From the NCBI GenBank assembly GCA_021730985.1, contig JAKFYI010000018.1, positions 1 through 61,304 on the forward strand: DNA of 61,304 nucleotides, in the 5' to 3' direction. Within the stretch, counting starts at the first letter, position 1. Every line of letters starts with the position of its first letter. The DNA comes from Hyphomicrobiales bacterium (GTDB taxonomy: Bacteria; Pseudomonadota; Alphaproteobacteria; Rhizobiales; Xanthobacteraceae). The position numbers and the translations under genes are program-made. The notes beneath the pieces are model-generated. The model was not told the DNA's origin, did not search any database, and worked only from the letters and a program-made list of their open reading frames with translations. Shown here piece after piece: positions 42,699-51,689 of this stretch.

Positions 42699-43646
42699 AT
42701 GGCCCTGCACCGCGTCGATACGCACCATCATCCCTACCCGCCGGCCTACATCGCCGCGGCGGGCGACATTCTCAAGCACACCACCCACGCGTTCTACGAC
42801 CGGCTGACCAAATGGCAGCCGGGCCATGCCATCGAAGCCATGGACCGGACGGGGATCGAGATTTCCGTGCTGTCGATCGCGACGCCGAGCGTGTGGCTCG
42901 GCGATGCCGCCAAGTCCTGTAAACTGGCGCGCGACTGCAACGACTACGCGGCGAAGATGCAGGCCGACCACAAGGGCCGGTTCGGCCATTTCGCCACTCT
43001 GCCGCTGCCCGACGTGGACGGCAGCCTGCGCGAGATCGAATACATCTTCGGCACCTTGAAAGCCGATGGCATCGCGCTGACCACCAACTACGCCGACAAG
43101 TATCCCGGCGAGCAGGCGTTCGCGCCGGTGTTCGACGAGCTCAATCGCCGCAACGCCGTCGTCTATTTCCATCCGACCGCCGCGAGCTTTGCCTTCAACC
43201 GCGTTCAGGACATCCCACCGCCGACCATCGAATTTCCGTTCGACACCACGCGCACCATCACCAGCCTGCTGTTCAGCGGCACGTTCTCACGCTGCCCGAA
43301 TATCAAGTGGGTGTTCTCGCACGGCGGCGGCGCGCTCGGCATGGTGGCGAACCGGCTCGCCGGGCTGGCAAAGAACCGGCCCGAGCTGGCCGCGCGGGTG
43401 CCGAACGGCGTGATGGCGGAACTGGGCAAGCTCTACCTCGACGTGGTCGGCATCACCACGCCGGGCGCGCTCGCTGCGGTGCTGGACATCGTGCCGATGT
43501 CGCAACTGCTGTTCGGCAGCGACTTCCCGTTCTGGAAGCCGGAGGAAACGATCGACGGCTTGGCCGGGTTGAAGCTGTCGTCCGCCGACCTCGCGGCGAT
43601 CGAACGCGGCAACGCGCTGAAGCTGCTGCCGGGGCTGGGGAAATAA
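42699..43646 (+). CDS. Amidohydrolase 2 family (ACMSD/resorcylate decarboxylase-like)
   Basis: Metal-dependent barrel protein of 315 aa of the amidohydrolase-2 family, which contains gamma-resorcylate, o-pyrocatechuate and aminocarboxymuconate-semialdehyde decarboxylases. N-terminal metal motif VDTHHHPYPP, then YFHPTA and VFSHGGGALGM (His ligands) and LLFGSDFPFWKPEE (Asp ligand, GSD) are present. Non-oxidative decarboxylation of an aromatic or ring-opened acid is the best guess, and the adjacent divergent intradiol dioxygenase fits a hydroxybenzoate to dihydroxybenzene route. The ribosome site is weak; an in-frame GTG lies three codons upstream (42690). Confidence 0.88.
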   Translation: MALHRVDTHHHPYPPAYIAAAGDILKHTTHAFYDRLTKWQPGHAIEAMDRTGIEISVLSIATPSVWLGDAAKSCKLARDCNDYAAKMQADHKGRFGHFATLPLPDVDGSLREIEYIFGTLKADGIALTTNYADKYPGEQAFAPVFDELNRRNAVVYFHPTAASFAFNRVQDIPPPTIEFPFDTTRTITSLLFSGTFSRCPNIKWVFSHGGGALGMVANRLAGLAKNRPELAARVPNGVMAELGKLYLDVVGITTPGALAAVLDIVPMSQLLFGSDFPFWKPEETIDGLAGLKLSSADLAAIERGNALKLLPGLGK

Positions 43647-43655
43647 CCTTCGCCC

Positions 43656-44720
43656 CTACATCCCCCGCCGCGGCGCGGTGTCGAGCAGCTCCTTGAGTGG
43701 CTGTTTGTAGAATTTCGCCATGCCCGTGGTGGCGTGGCCGCGCGTCTCCTCGCTCGCGGGAATCAGCAGCAGCTTGCCGTTCTTGACGCGCTTGAGCGCG
43801 TCCGCCATCAGGCCGGTTTCCGGCGGGTTGCGCTCGTCGTCAGCGGAATTGATCGCCAGCAGCGCGGCCTCGATGCGCTCCAGCTTCGGTGACGGATTGT
43901 AGTCGCGCGAAGATTCCCACTGATAGAGGAAGTCATTGGCATCGGCATTGAACGGTGCCTTCAACCGCTGCTCAAGCAGCTTGTCGGCCGCCTCGCGGGT
44001 CGGCGCCGCCTTCTGGTGCGCCAGCGTGCCGCCGTTGGTGGCGATGTTGAAGAACGCGTTGACGGTGCGCAGCGCGCGCGGCTGCGTGGTGTAGTTGCCA
44101 TCCTTCCAGTCGGGATCGTTGCGGATCGCATCGATCAGCATGCGCCGCATCAACCAGTTGCGGCTGGACATCTCGGTCGGCTGCGACGCCATCGGGACGA
44201 GCGCGTCCATGAACCCCGGATAGGTCACGCCCCACATCCAGGTGTGCATTCCACCCATCGAATTGCCCATCACCAGGCGCAGATGCCGGATGCCCAGGCC
44301 TTCGCGAACCAGCCGGTGCTGCGCAGTGACGATGTCGTCGTAATTGTAATGCGGGAACTTGGCGCGCATTCCGTCCGACGGCTTGGACGATTTTCCGGCG
44401 CCGATGTTATCCGGCAGGATGATGAAATACCGGGTGGCGTCGAGCGGCTGGCCCGGACCGAACAGTTCGCCGGAAAACGCCGGCGTCAGCATGGAGACGC
44501 CGGAGCCGGTGGTGCCGTGCAGGATCAACACCGGTTGGCCGGCCGGCTTGCCGACCGTGCGGTAATGCAGCTTCAACTCGGGGAGCACCTCTCCGGTGTG
44601 GAAGCGGAAGTCCTTGGCGATGAAGGTGCCCTCCTTCGGCGCGGGATAATCCGCGGCGAAGGCCGAAAGCGCGAACAGCGACGCCATCGCGCCGAAAGCC
44701 ATGCCCGGCAATGCTCTCAT
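43656..44720 (-). CDS. Exported alpha/beta hydrolase, MetX-like
   Basis: 354-aa alpha/beta-hydrolase of the homoserine O-acetyltransferase-like family. Signal peptide is evident (MRALPGMAFGAMASLFALSAFA, cleaved before ADYPAP), so it should be periplasmic, unlike true MetX. The nucleophile elbow is VMGNSMGGMH (Ser in GNSMG), with Asp in INSADDERNPPE and His in ETRGHATTG; an HGTTGSG oxyanion-type loop is present. GGAGG precedes the ATG. Last gene of a run with a TctC receptor and a carboxymuconolactone-decarboxylase-like protein (21 bp gap). It may hydrolyse an ester or lactone before uptake, as inference only. Confidence 0.87.
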   Translation of the reverse strand: MRALPGMAFGAMASLFALSAFAADYPAPKEGTFIAKDFRFHTGEVLPELKLHYRTVGKPAGQPVLILHGTTGSGVSMLTPAFSGELFGPGQPLDATRYFIILPDNIGAGKSSKPSDGMRAKFPHYNYDDIVTAQHRLVREGLGIRHLRLVMGNSMGGMHTWMWGVTYPGFMDALVPMASQPTEMSSRNWLMRRMLIDAIRNDPDWKDGNYTTQPRALRTVNAFFNIATNGGTLAHQKAAPTREAADKLLEQRLKAPFNADANDFLYQWESSRDYNPSPKLERIEAALLAINSADDERNPPETGLMADALKRVKNGKLLLIPASEETRGHATTGMAKFYKQPLKELLDTAPRRGM

Positions 44721-44741
44721 GATGGACCTCCCGCGCGGCGC

Positions 44742-45143
44742 CTACTTGCCGCCGCCTTCGTTGTCGCGAAGCGTATTGAGCAGCGCACTGCCCTGGTTCG
44801 CCGGATAAAGCGTGCCGGTGGCGGCGGCCAGTTCGACCACCTTGTGCAGTTCCTGCCAGCTTGCGCCGGCCCGCCGCGCCGCCGAGGCATGGGCCTGCGC
44901 CGCGATCTGGTTGTGCTCGACCAGCAGCATGCCGAACAGGATGAGCTGCGTTGTCTTCATGTCGAACACGTCGTTGTAGAACGCGCGCGCCCGCACCTGC
45001 TCCCACAGGCGCAGCGTTTCCGGGTCGATGTCGCCGGAAAACGAAAAGCGCCCGGACGGCAACGGCGGCAGCGTGCCGAACATTTCGACATAGCTGTCGC
45101 GGAATTTCTTGAGATCGTCGGGCAAGTCTTTCTTGTCGGCCAT
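44742..45143 (-). CDS. Carboxymuconolactone decarboxylase-family protein
   Basis: Small cytoplasmic protein of 133 aa of the CMD/AhpD-like fold. MKTTQLILFGMLLVEHNQIAAQAHASAARRAGASWQELHKVVELAAAT carries the family pattern, with the conserved His and Glu-x-(His) region; no CxxC is present, so it is not AhpD-like redox. Members decarboxylate 4-carboxymuconolactone in the protocatechuate branch, but many are not so assigned. The ATG at 45143 lies 9 bp after the TctC stop, with the MetX-like hydrolase 21 bp further. The long open frame upstream of 45143 is an antisense/alternate-frame shadow of the TctC gene. Confidence 0.8.
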   Translation of the reverse strand: MADKKDLPDDLKKFRDSYVEMFGTLPPLPSGRFSFSGDIDPETLRLWEQVRARAFYNDVFDMKTTQLILFGMLLVEHNQIAAQAHASAARRAGASWQELHKVVELAAATGTLYPANQGSALLNTLRDNEGGGK

Positions 45144-45151
45144 GAACTGCG

Positions 45152-46120
45152 TCACTCCACCTTGATCTTGGCGTCCTGGATGATCTTGCGCCACTTCGGC
45201 TCTTCGTCCTTGATCAGCTTGGTGAGCTGTTCCGGCGCGCCTGCGATCGATTGGAAGTAGAATTTGTTGAGGAAGATCTTCTGGAACTCCGGCTCGGCGT
45301 GCATGGCGCGGATCTCGCCGTTGATCTTGGCGACCACGTCGGCCGGTATGCCGGCCGGGCCGAACAGGCCGAACCACGACACCGCCTCGTAGCCCGGCAC
45401 GCCGCTCTCGGCGACGGTCGGCACATCCTGCAACTGCGGCATCCGCTTTCCCGAGCTGATCGCGACCAGCTTCACCTTGCCGCCCTGCCATTGAGGAACG
45501 GCGGTGCCGACGCTGACGAACATCATCTGGATGTGGCCGGCCATCACGTCGGTGAGCGCGGGCGTGGCGCCCTTGTAGTGCACCGCCTGGAACCGGGCGC
45601 CGGACATGTTCTGCAACAGCTCCATGTTCATGTGGCCGCTGGAGCCGATGCCGAAGGTGCCGTAGTTGATGGTGGCGGGCTTCTGCCTCGCCATTTCGAG
45701 CAGATCCTTCACGCTGGCGGCCTGCACCGACGGATGGGTGATCAGCGCGTGGTTGATCACCACCAGGCCGGAGATCGGGGTGAAGCTCTTGTCGGGATCG
45801 TAGGGCAGCTTGGGAAAGAGGGTCGGGTTGGCGACGAACGTGCCGTCCGGCCCGATAAACAAGGTGTGGCCGTCCGGCGCGGACTTGGAGATGAATTCGG
45901 CGGCGATCGAATTGTTGGCGCCGGGCCGGTTCTCGACCACCGCCTGCTGGCCCCACTTCTCGGTGAACCGCTGCGCCAACTGGCGGCCCAGCGTGTCGGT
46001 CACGCCGCCGGGCGACGCCGGCACCACGATGGTGATGGTCTTGGACGGATAGGTCTGCGCCGCCGCCGGGACCGCTGCCAGCAGGGCCGTCGCGAACAGC
46101 GTACCGAGCGATTTCCTCAT
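45152..46120 (-). CDS. Bug/TctC family solute-binding protein
   Basis: Periplasmic receptor of 322 aa. Signal peptide about 1-21 (ends AVPAAA), then QTYPSKTITIVVPASPGGVTDTLGRQLAQ. Hallmarks: VENRPGANNSIAAEFI, PYDPDKSFTPI, VHYKGATPALTDVMAGHIQMMF, DVPTVAESGVPGYEA, WFGLFGPAGIP. ATG 46120 has GGGGAGG eight bases upstream. First gene of the three-gene minus-strand operon with the CMD protein and MetX-like hydrolase. Divergent from the 3-hydroxybenzoate hydroxylase operon (153 bp), whose substrate class it might bind. Confidence 0.92.
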   Translation of the reverse strand: MRKSLGTLFATALLAAVPAAAQTYPSKTITIVVPASPGGVTDTLGRQLAQRFTEKWGQQAVVENRPGANNSIAAEFISKSAPDGHTLFIGPDGTFVANPTLFPKLPYDPDKSFTPISGLVVINHALITHPSVQAASVKDLLEMARQKPATINYGTFGIGSSGHMNMELLQNMSGARFQAVHYKGATPALTDVMAGHIQMMFVSVGTAVPQWQGGKVKLVAISSGKRMPQLQDVPTVAESGVPGYEAVSWFGLFGPAGIPADVVAKINGEIRAMHAEPEFQKIFLNKFYFQSIAGAPEQLTKLIKDEEPKWRKIIQDAKIKVE

Positions 46121-46273
46121 GCCGGGCCCTCCCCTCGCCGCAATGCCTGTTGTTTTCTCAAGTATCATGCATTTCGGCACGGCTGCCTACGGCCTGCTCT
46201 CGCTTGATCGTGCAGCGGCCGCGCCCCTAGAGTGGCGCCGAAGAATTGGTGTGAGTTGCCGGGAGTTGCGTGA

Positions 46274-47506
46274 ATGAGCGCCAAGGACAAACGGGCGCCG
46301 GTGCTGGTGGTCGGCGGCGGCATTGGCGGGCTCGGCACCGCGCTCGCGCTGTCCCGCAAGGGCATCCCCGTCCACGTCATCGAACAGGCTCCCGAATTCA
46401 AGGAAATCGGCGCCGGCATCCAACTCGGGCCCAACGTGTTCCGCATGTTCGAGTTCCTCGGTCTGACCGCCGAGATGAACAAATGGGCCGTGTTCCCCGA
46501 AGGCCTGGAAATGCGGGACTCCATCACCGGCGAGACCTTCATCGATCTGCCGGTCGATCACCGCTTCTATGAAAAATATCACGCGCCCTACGCGGTCATT
46601 CATCGCGCCGACATGCTCAATGTCATCTACCAGGCGTGCAAGGCGTCCGACCTCATCACGCTGACGACATCGCAGAAGGTCGTCAGCGTCGATCAGAACG
46701 CGAGCGGCGTCACCGTGCGCACCGAAAGCGGCCAGACCATATCCGGTGTGGCGCTGGTCGGCTGCGACGGACTGTGGTCCACGATCCGCCAGATCGTCGT
46801 CGGCGACGGCAAACCTGTCGTGTCCGGTCACATCGCCTATCGCGCCGTGATCCCGACCGCGGACTGGCCGAAGGAATACCGCATCAACCGGATGATCGTC
46901 TGGGCCGGCGAGAAAACGCACCTGGTGCACTATCCGATGCGGCGCGGCGAAATCTTCAACCTCGTGGTGGTCTTTCATTCCGACCGCTACGAGGAAGGCT
47001 GGGACACCTACGGCGATCCCGAGGAATTGCACAAGAAATTCGCGGACAAGTGCGAGCCGGTTCGCATGCTGCTGCAAAAGGTCGATGCCTGGAAGATGTG
47101 GGTGCTGTGCGACCGCCCGCCGATCAAGCAATGGACGCAAGGGCGTATCGCATTGCTCGGCGACGCCGCGCACCCGATGCTGCAGTACCTCGCGCAGGGC
47201 GGAAACATGGCGCTGGAAGATGCGGTCTGCCTCGCCGAGCAGGCCGTGGCGCACGGCGACGACTACGCCGCGGCGTTCAAGAAATACCAGGACCTGCGTT
47301 ATCTGCGCACCGCGCGCGTTCAGCTCATGGCGCGCGTGTTCGGCGAAATCTATCACGCCTCCGGCGTGAACCGCGAACTGCGCAACAAGGTGATCGGCGA
47401 ATGGACCGCGCAAGGCGGCGTCGACATGTCGTGGCTGTACGGCCACCAGCCCGAATTGCCGCGCGTCGATCAGGTCACCGTGCCAAAACAGAATCTGAAA
47501 TTCTAG
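46274..47506 (+). CDS. 3-hydroxybenzoate 6-monooxygenase-like FAD enzyme
   Basis: Class A flavoprotein hydroxylase of 410 aa, with the strongest resemblance to 3-hydroxybenzoate 6-hydroxylases (which make gentisate from 3-hydroxybenzoate with NADH and O2). GGGIGGLGTALALSRKG, GAGIQLGPNVFRM, VGCDGLWSTIR and IALLGDAAHPMLQYLAQGGNMALEDA are the FAD fingerprints; LLQKVDAWKMWVLCDRPP is typical of the clade. First gene of a tight four-gene operon (aldolase, enoyl-CoA hydratase, acyl-CoA ligase). Gentisate dioxygenase is not encoded nearby, so the operon may process another hydroxybenzoate-type acid. Confidence 0.88.
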   Translation: MSAKDKRAPVLVVGGGIGGLGTALALSRKGIPVHVIEQAPEFKEIGAGIQLGPNVFRMFEFLGLTAEMNKWAVFPEGLEMRDSITGETFIDLPVDHRFYEKYHAPYAVIHRADMLNVIYQACKASDLITLTTSQKVVSVDQNASGVTVRTESGQTISGVALVGCDGLWSTIRQIVVGDGKPVVSGHIAYRAVIPTADWPKEYRINRMIVWAGEKTHLVHYPMRRGEIFNLVVVFHSDRYEEGWDTYGDPEELHKKFADKCEPVRMLLQKVDAWKMWVLCDRPPIKQWTQGRIALLGDAAHPMLQYLAQGGNMALEDAVCLAEQAVAHGDDYAAAFKKYQDLRYLRTARVQLMARVFGEIYHASGVNRELRNKVIGEWTAQGGVDMSWLYGHQPELPRVDQVTVPKQNLKF

Positions 47507-47534
47507 CCGTCAACACCACAAGAGGGAACGCCGC

Positions 47535-48251
47535 ATGGCGACGCTTGCCGAATTGATCGAAGACCTCGTCACCGCCAACCGGATTCTCGCCACGCAAGGC
47601 ATCGTGGATTCGTTCGGCCACGTCAGCATCCGCAATCCGAACAATCCGAAGACCTATTTTCTGTCGCGCTCGCGCGCGCCGGAACGGGTCGAGACCGCCG
47701 ACATCATGGAGTTCACGCTGGAAGGCGATCCGGTCGACGCCAAAGGTCGCAAGCCTTATCTGGAGCGCTTCATCCACGGCGCGGCCTATGAGAAGCGCCC
47801 CGACGTGATGTCGGTGATCCACAATCACAGCCCCGGCGTGATCCCGTATGGCGTCACCGGCAACAAGATGCGGCCGATCATGCACATGTGCGGCACCATC
47901 GGGCACGAGGTGCCCATTTGGGACCAGCGCAAGAAGTTCGGCGACACCGACCTGCTCGTCACCAGCATGGCGATGGGCCGCGATCTGGTGAAAACGCTCG
48001 GCAAGGGCCGCACCGCGCTGATGCGCGGCCACGGCTGCGTCGTGGCCGGTCCAGACCTGCGCCAGACCGTCTACACCGCGATCTATCTCGAATTGAACGC
48101 CAAGCTGCAGATGCAGGCCGAGGCGATGGGCAAGGTGAAGTTCCTGAGCAAGGGCGAGGTCGCCAAGGTCATCTCGACCACGTCGGCGGCCAACGTGAAC
48201 CGCGCCTGGGAGAACTGGTGCCGCAAGGCCGACCGGCCGTATCGCGAATAG
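47535..48251 (+). CDS. Class II aldolase/adducin family protein
   Basis: Zn-dependent aldolase-fold protein of 238 aa, paralogous to the gene at 28413. Zinc-ligand candidates lie in VIHNHSPGV and ALMRGHGCVVAG; GHVSIRNPNN at the start and NVNRAWENWCR near the end are shared with the paralog. It may cleave or decarboxylate a ring-derived intermediate. Second gene of the hydroxybenzoate hydroxylase operon, 28 bp after the flavoprotein and 2 bp before the hydratase start. The actual substrate is not known. Confidence 0.88.
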   Translation: MATLAELIEDLVTANRILATQGIVDSFGHVSIRNPNNPKTYFLSRSRAPERVETADIMEFTLEGDPVDAKGRKPYLERFIHGAAYEKRPDVMSVIHNHSPGVIPYGVTGNKMRPIMHMCGTIGHEVPIWDQRKKFGDTDLLVTSMAMGRDLVKTLGKGRTALMRGHGCVVAGPDLRQTVYTAIYLELNAKLQMQAEAMGKVKFLSKGEVAKVISTTSAANVNRAWENWCRKADRPYRE

Positions 48252-48253
48252 CG

Positions 48254-49075
48254 ATGACGTTCTCGACCATCATCGTCGAGACCATCGGCCCGGTAGCGCG
48301 GATCACGCTGAACCGGCCGGAGCGCGCCAATGCGCTCAATCAGGCGATGCTCAGCGAGATCAATCAGGCGCTCGACGACGCCGAGCGCGACGACACCGTG
48401 CGCGCGCTGATCGTGCGCGGCGCAGGCTCCGCGTTCTCGTCCGGCTTCGATCTCAAGGAGCAGATGGAGCGCCGGCCGCAGGGCGCCGAACAATGGCGGC
48501 CGATCCTGCGGAAGGATTTCGACACCATCATGCGGTTCTGGCATTTCCCGCGCCCGACCATCGCGGCGGTGCGCGGACCATGCCTGGCCGGCGCCTGCGA
48601 GCTTGCCCTCGCCTGCGACATCACCATCGCCAGCGAGGACGCGTTCTTCGGCGAGCCGGAGCTGAAATTCGGTGCGGGCATCGTGTCGATGATCCTGCCC
48701 TGGATCGCCGGGCCGAAGGCCGCGAAGGAAATCATCCTCACCGGCGAAGATCGCATCCCGGCGGCGCGGGCGCGGGAACTCGGCATGATCAACCGCATCG
48801 TGCCGGCGGCCGATCTCGACGACGCGGCGCTTGCGATGGCGCGGCATATCGCGGCGATCGATCCGCATCTGGTCAAGGAAACCAAGCGCGCCATCAATCG
48901 CCAGTTGGAGTCGCAAAACATGCTGGCGGCGCTGGAAGAAGCGCTTGCCATCGACCTCGCAATCGAAGGCGCCGGATCGCCGGACAAGATCGAGTTCATG
49001 GAGATCGCGCGCCGCGATGGCCTTAAGGCGGCGCTGGCCTGGCGCGACGCCCGCTTTCTGAAGCACCCGCCATGA
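48254..49075 (+). CDS. Enoyl-CoA hydratase/isomerase family protein
   Basis: Crotonase-fold enzyme of 273 aa. The oxyanion-hole segments are FSSGFDLKEQ (SAFSSGFDL) and PCLAGACELALACDITIASEDAFFGEPELKFG, with the Glu of GEPELKFG at the usual catalytic position. It acts on an acyl-CoA made presumably by the next-gene ligase, giving hydration or isomerisation in a beta-oxidation-like step. The ATG lies 2 bp after the aldolase stop, and its own TGA overlaps the ligase ATG by 4 bp (ATGA), so translation is coupled. Specific acyl chain unknown. Confidence 0.9.
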   Translation: MTFSTIIVETIGPVARITLNRPERANALNQAMLSEINQALDDAERDDTVRALIVRGAGSAFSSGFDLKEQMERRPQGAEQWRPILRKDFDTIMRFWHFPRPTIAAVRGPCLAGACELALACDITIASEDAFFGEPELKFGAGIVSMILPWIAGPKAAKEIILTGEDRIPAARARELGMINRIVPAADLDDAALAMARHIAAIDPHLVKETKRAINRQLESQNMLAALEEALAIDLAIEGAGSPDKIEFMEIARRDGLKAALAWRDARFLKHPP

Positions 49076-50481
49076 GCGGCGCGCTGGGCCGGCTCATCGC
49101 GGATGCGCTGCCAGGGCTGGGCTGGAACATCGAAAGCGTGGACGGAGCTGCCAGCACGCCGGCAGACATCACCGCATCCGGCGAACGCGTGGTGCAAGCG
49201 CTTCGCCGGCACGGTGTCCTCCCTGATGAACCCGTCGTGGTCCGCATCGGAAATCGGCCGCCGGACTTAGGCGCGCTGCTCGGCGTGTGGCAGGCCGGCG
49301 CGGTCGCCGTGCCGCTCCACGTCAATGCCGCGGCCGCCACCGGCCTTGCGTTGCAGCAGGCCACCGGCGCGCGCTTTCTCGTCGAAACCGATCGGCTGGA
49401 GATCATCGCAACAGCGCCGCCGCCCGAGCGGCCGCTGCTTCGGGACGCCGCGCTGGTGATCTTCACCTCCGGCAGCACGGGGCAACCGAAGGGCGTTGTG
49501 ATCGGCCACCAGCGGCTCGCCGCCAAATTTGACGCACTCGACCGGCTGCTGGCCTTCAAAAGTACCGACGTGGTGCTGGTGCCGCTGCAACTCACGTTCA
49601 TTTTCGGGCTATGGGTCAGCCTGCTGGCGCTGAAATCCCACGCCAGGCTGATCCTGGTGCCGCGCTTCTCCACCGAAGCAATCGCAGGTGGACTGCGCGC
49701 CGGCGCGACCATCCTGGCCGGGGTGCCGTCGATGTTCCGCTCGCTCACGGCAAACCTGAACTATGAGGCGCCGGCCTTGCGCCAGATTCTGACCGGCGGC
49801 GAGGTGCTGCCGAAACCGCTCGCCGCAGCGATGCAGAACGCATCGCCGCGCGCCGGAATTTTCGACCTCTATGGCCTGACCGAAACCGGCTCATGCGATT
49901 TCGTGCTGAGGCCCGGCGATCAGCCCGAGGGTCTGGGCACCATCGGCGCACCGACCGAAAGCGTCGCATTTCGCATCGGCCTGGATGACGGCAACGAAGC
50001 GGCACCGGGCCAAGCCGGCGAGCTGCGGATCAACACCGCGTTCGGGATGCTCGGCTACCTCGACAATCCGCAGCTTACTGAAGACTCGTTCGACGGCGCG
50101 TTCTTCAAGACCGGCGACCTGGCACGGATGCGCGCGGACGGCCGCGTCGAACTGGCCGGACGCTCGAAGGACATCGTCTCGCGCGGCGGCAACAAGATCG
50201 CGCCACTGGAAATCGACAACCTGCTTTGCGAGCATCCGGCGGTAGCCGCCGCACTCTGCGCGGGCGTCGCCGACGAGCGGCTCGGCGAAGTGATCCATGC
50301 TGCGATCGTGCTGCGTGCGGGCGCCACGGCGAGCGAAGGCGAACTGCGCGCCTGGATGCAGGCCCGCACCGAGCGCTACAAAATTCCGGATGCGTTCCAT
50401 TTTTGCGAAGTGTTGCCGGCGGGTCCGACCGGCAAGGCGGACCGCCGGGCGGTCGCGCAGTTCGCCAAAGGCAGCGGCTAG
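49072..50481 (+). CDS. AMP-forming acyl-CoA synthetase
   Basis: Adenylate-forming ligase of 469 aa. The P-loop VIFTSGSTGQPKGVV, the YGLTETG adenine-binding motif, TGDLARMRADG, the hinge GRSKDIVSRGGNKIAP and the C-terminal catalytic Lys (GPTGKADR) are all present. It should activate an aromatic or aliphatic acid with ATP and CoA. At under 470 aa it is short for the family (about 500-560), lacking a long N-terminal lobe. Last gene of the four-gene operon, converging on the polysaccharide deacetylase gene with only 3 bp between stops. Confidence 0.9.
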   Translation: MSGALGRLIADALPGLGWNIESVDGAASTPADITASGERVVQALRRHGVLPDEPVVVRIGNRPPDLGALLGVWQAGAVAVPLHVNAAAATGLALQQATGARFLVETDRLEIIATAPPPERPLLRDAALVIFTSGSTGQPKGVVIGHQRLAAKFDALDRLLAFKSTDVVLVPLQLTFIFGLWVSLLALKSHARLILVPRFSTEAIAGGLRAGATILAGVPSMFRSLTANLNYEAPALRQILTGGEVLPKPLAAAMQNASPRAGIFDLYGLTETGSCDFVLRPGDQPEGLGTIGAPTESVAFRIGLDDGNEAAPGQAGELRINTAFGMLGYLDNPQLTEDSFDGAFFKTGDLARMRADGRVELAGRSKDIVSRGGNKIAPLEIDNLLCEHPAVAAALCAGVADERLGEVIHAAIVLRAGATASEGELRAWMQARTERYKIPDAFHFCEVLPAGPTGKADRRAVAQFAKGSG

Positions 50482-50484
50482 ATT

Positions 50485-51471
50485 CTATTGCGCGGCGTGC
50501 AGATCGCGCATCGCCAGCACGGCGGGCTTGGGCTTGGCCGCGTGCTGGACCGGCGCCGGACGCGCGCGCGGCAGCGGCACGTCGTGCAGCTCCACGCCCG
50601 TCACCGGCTCAGCCGCCGCCGCCTGACCCGATGCACCGGTGGTCGATCGCTGCGGCGGTGTGCCAAGCACGCGGGGCCAGCCCTCGTTCGAGGCGGAGGC
50701 GACCTGCGTCGGCTCGAACAGCACGGGCCGTTCGCCCTCGGGCACGACATGGACGATCTTGAAGTTGCGGCGCTTCAGTTCGGCCAGCAGCGCCGGCAGC
50801 ATCAGCACGGTGCGCGGCTGGATGTCGTGCAGCAGCAGCACGCCCTTGCCCTTGGCCTCCAGCCGCGACAGCGCGAGGTGAAGCACCTGACCGGCCGTGA
50901 TCTTCTTCCAGTCGTCGGCCAGCGTGTCCGAACTCCAGACGATCAGCTCGCGCGCCTTGGCCTGCGCCTCGATGTTCGGCGTCCGCAGCAATCCGGGCAC
51001 ACGGAAGTACGGCGCCAGCGCCTTGGCGTCGCCGAGCGCGGCCGTGACGGATTCGATGCCGCGGTCGATCTCATGCTCGACGCGGCCGTGCGCCATCGTC
51101 CGCAGCGGGTGGTTCTGGCTGTGCGTGCCCACCGTGTGGCCGGCGTTGTAGATGCGGCGGACGGCGGCAGGAAACGCCCGCGCGTGACGGCCGACCAGGA
51201 AGTACGTCGCCTTGACGCAGTGTGACGCCAGGATGTCCAGCACCCGGTCCGAATAAGGCAGCAGCGGCCCGTCATCGAAGGTCAGAACCACCTCACGGTC
51301 GGCGAGCGGCAGGGTCTGGCGGTACTGCATCTGGCCGAGCCGGGAGTAATCGGCGGCGCTGACCACCATCTCCCGGCTGACGCCGAGCGCATTCGGATTG
51401 CCCGGACAGCTATCCGCCAGCGCGGCAGAACAGCTCAACGCAAGGCCTGCACCGAACAGGATGCGCCGCAT
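50485..51471 (-). CDS. Polysaccharide deacetylase family (NodB-like)
   Basis: Exported carbohydrate esterase family 4 protein of 328 aa. Signal peptide about 1-19 (ends AALA). The NodB domain covers about 55-240: TFDDGP (D66, D67), zinc ligands in THSQNHP (H117, H121), and YFRVPGLLRTP and LLLHDIQPRT later. The last 90 residues are Pro/Ala-rich and disordered (ASGQAAAAEPV... QHAAKPKP). It would deacetylate cell-wall or exopolysaccharide amino sugars in the periplasm. It does not fit the catabolic neighbours and stands alone. Confidence 0.9.
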   Translation of the reverse strand: MRRILFGAGLALSCSAALADSCPGNPNALGVSREMVVSAADYSRLGQMQYRQTLPLADREVVLTFDDGPLLPYSDRVLDILASHCVKATYFLVGRHARAFPAAVRRIYNAGHTVGTHSQNHPLRTMAHGRVEHEIDRGIESVTAALGDAKALAPYFRVPGLLRTPNIEAQAKARELIVWSSDTLADDWKKITAGQVLHLALSRLEAKGKGVLLLHDIQPRTVLMLPALLAELKRRNFKIVHVVPEGERPVLFEPTQVASASNEGWPRVLGTPPQRSTTGASGQAAAAEPVTGVELHDVPLPRARPAPVQHAAKPKPAVLAMRDLHAAQ

Positions 51472-51689
51472 TCGAATCGCCCCCGATCACCCGCCGCAAA
51501 CATATCGGCGCGGCGCGCGGCGGCACCTGCAAGCTTGATGCGCGGGACGGTTGTGAACAGATTTCTGCGCGGCGGGGGTGCGCCAAAATTGCCCAAGGCC
51601 ACGGCACCGGCTGGGCAAGGTCTTGGCTTCCGAGCCAGGGCGAATGCCGCTATCGTTTGCCAGCCGGACCCCGTTGGAGACCTTGCGCG

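Noticed and set aside
44742..45956. 404-codon minus-strand frame as a single fused gene
   Set aside because: Only the last 133 codons (from 45143) look like a protein (CMD family); the rest overlaps the TctC gene in another frame.
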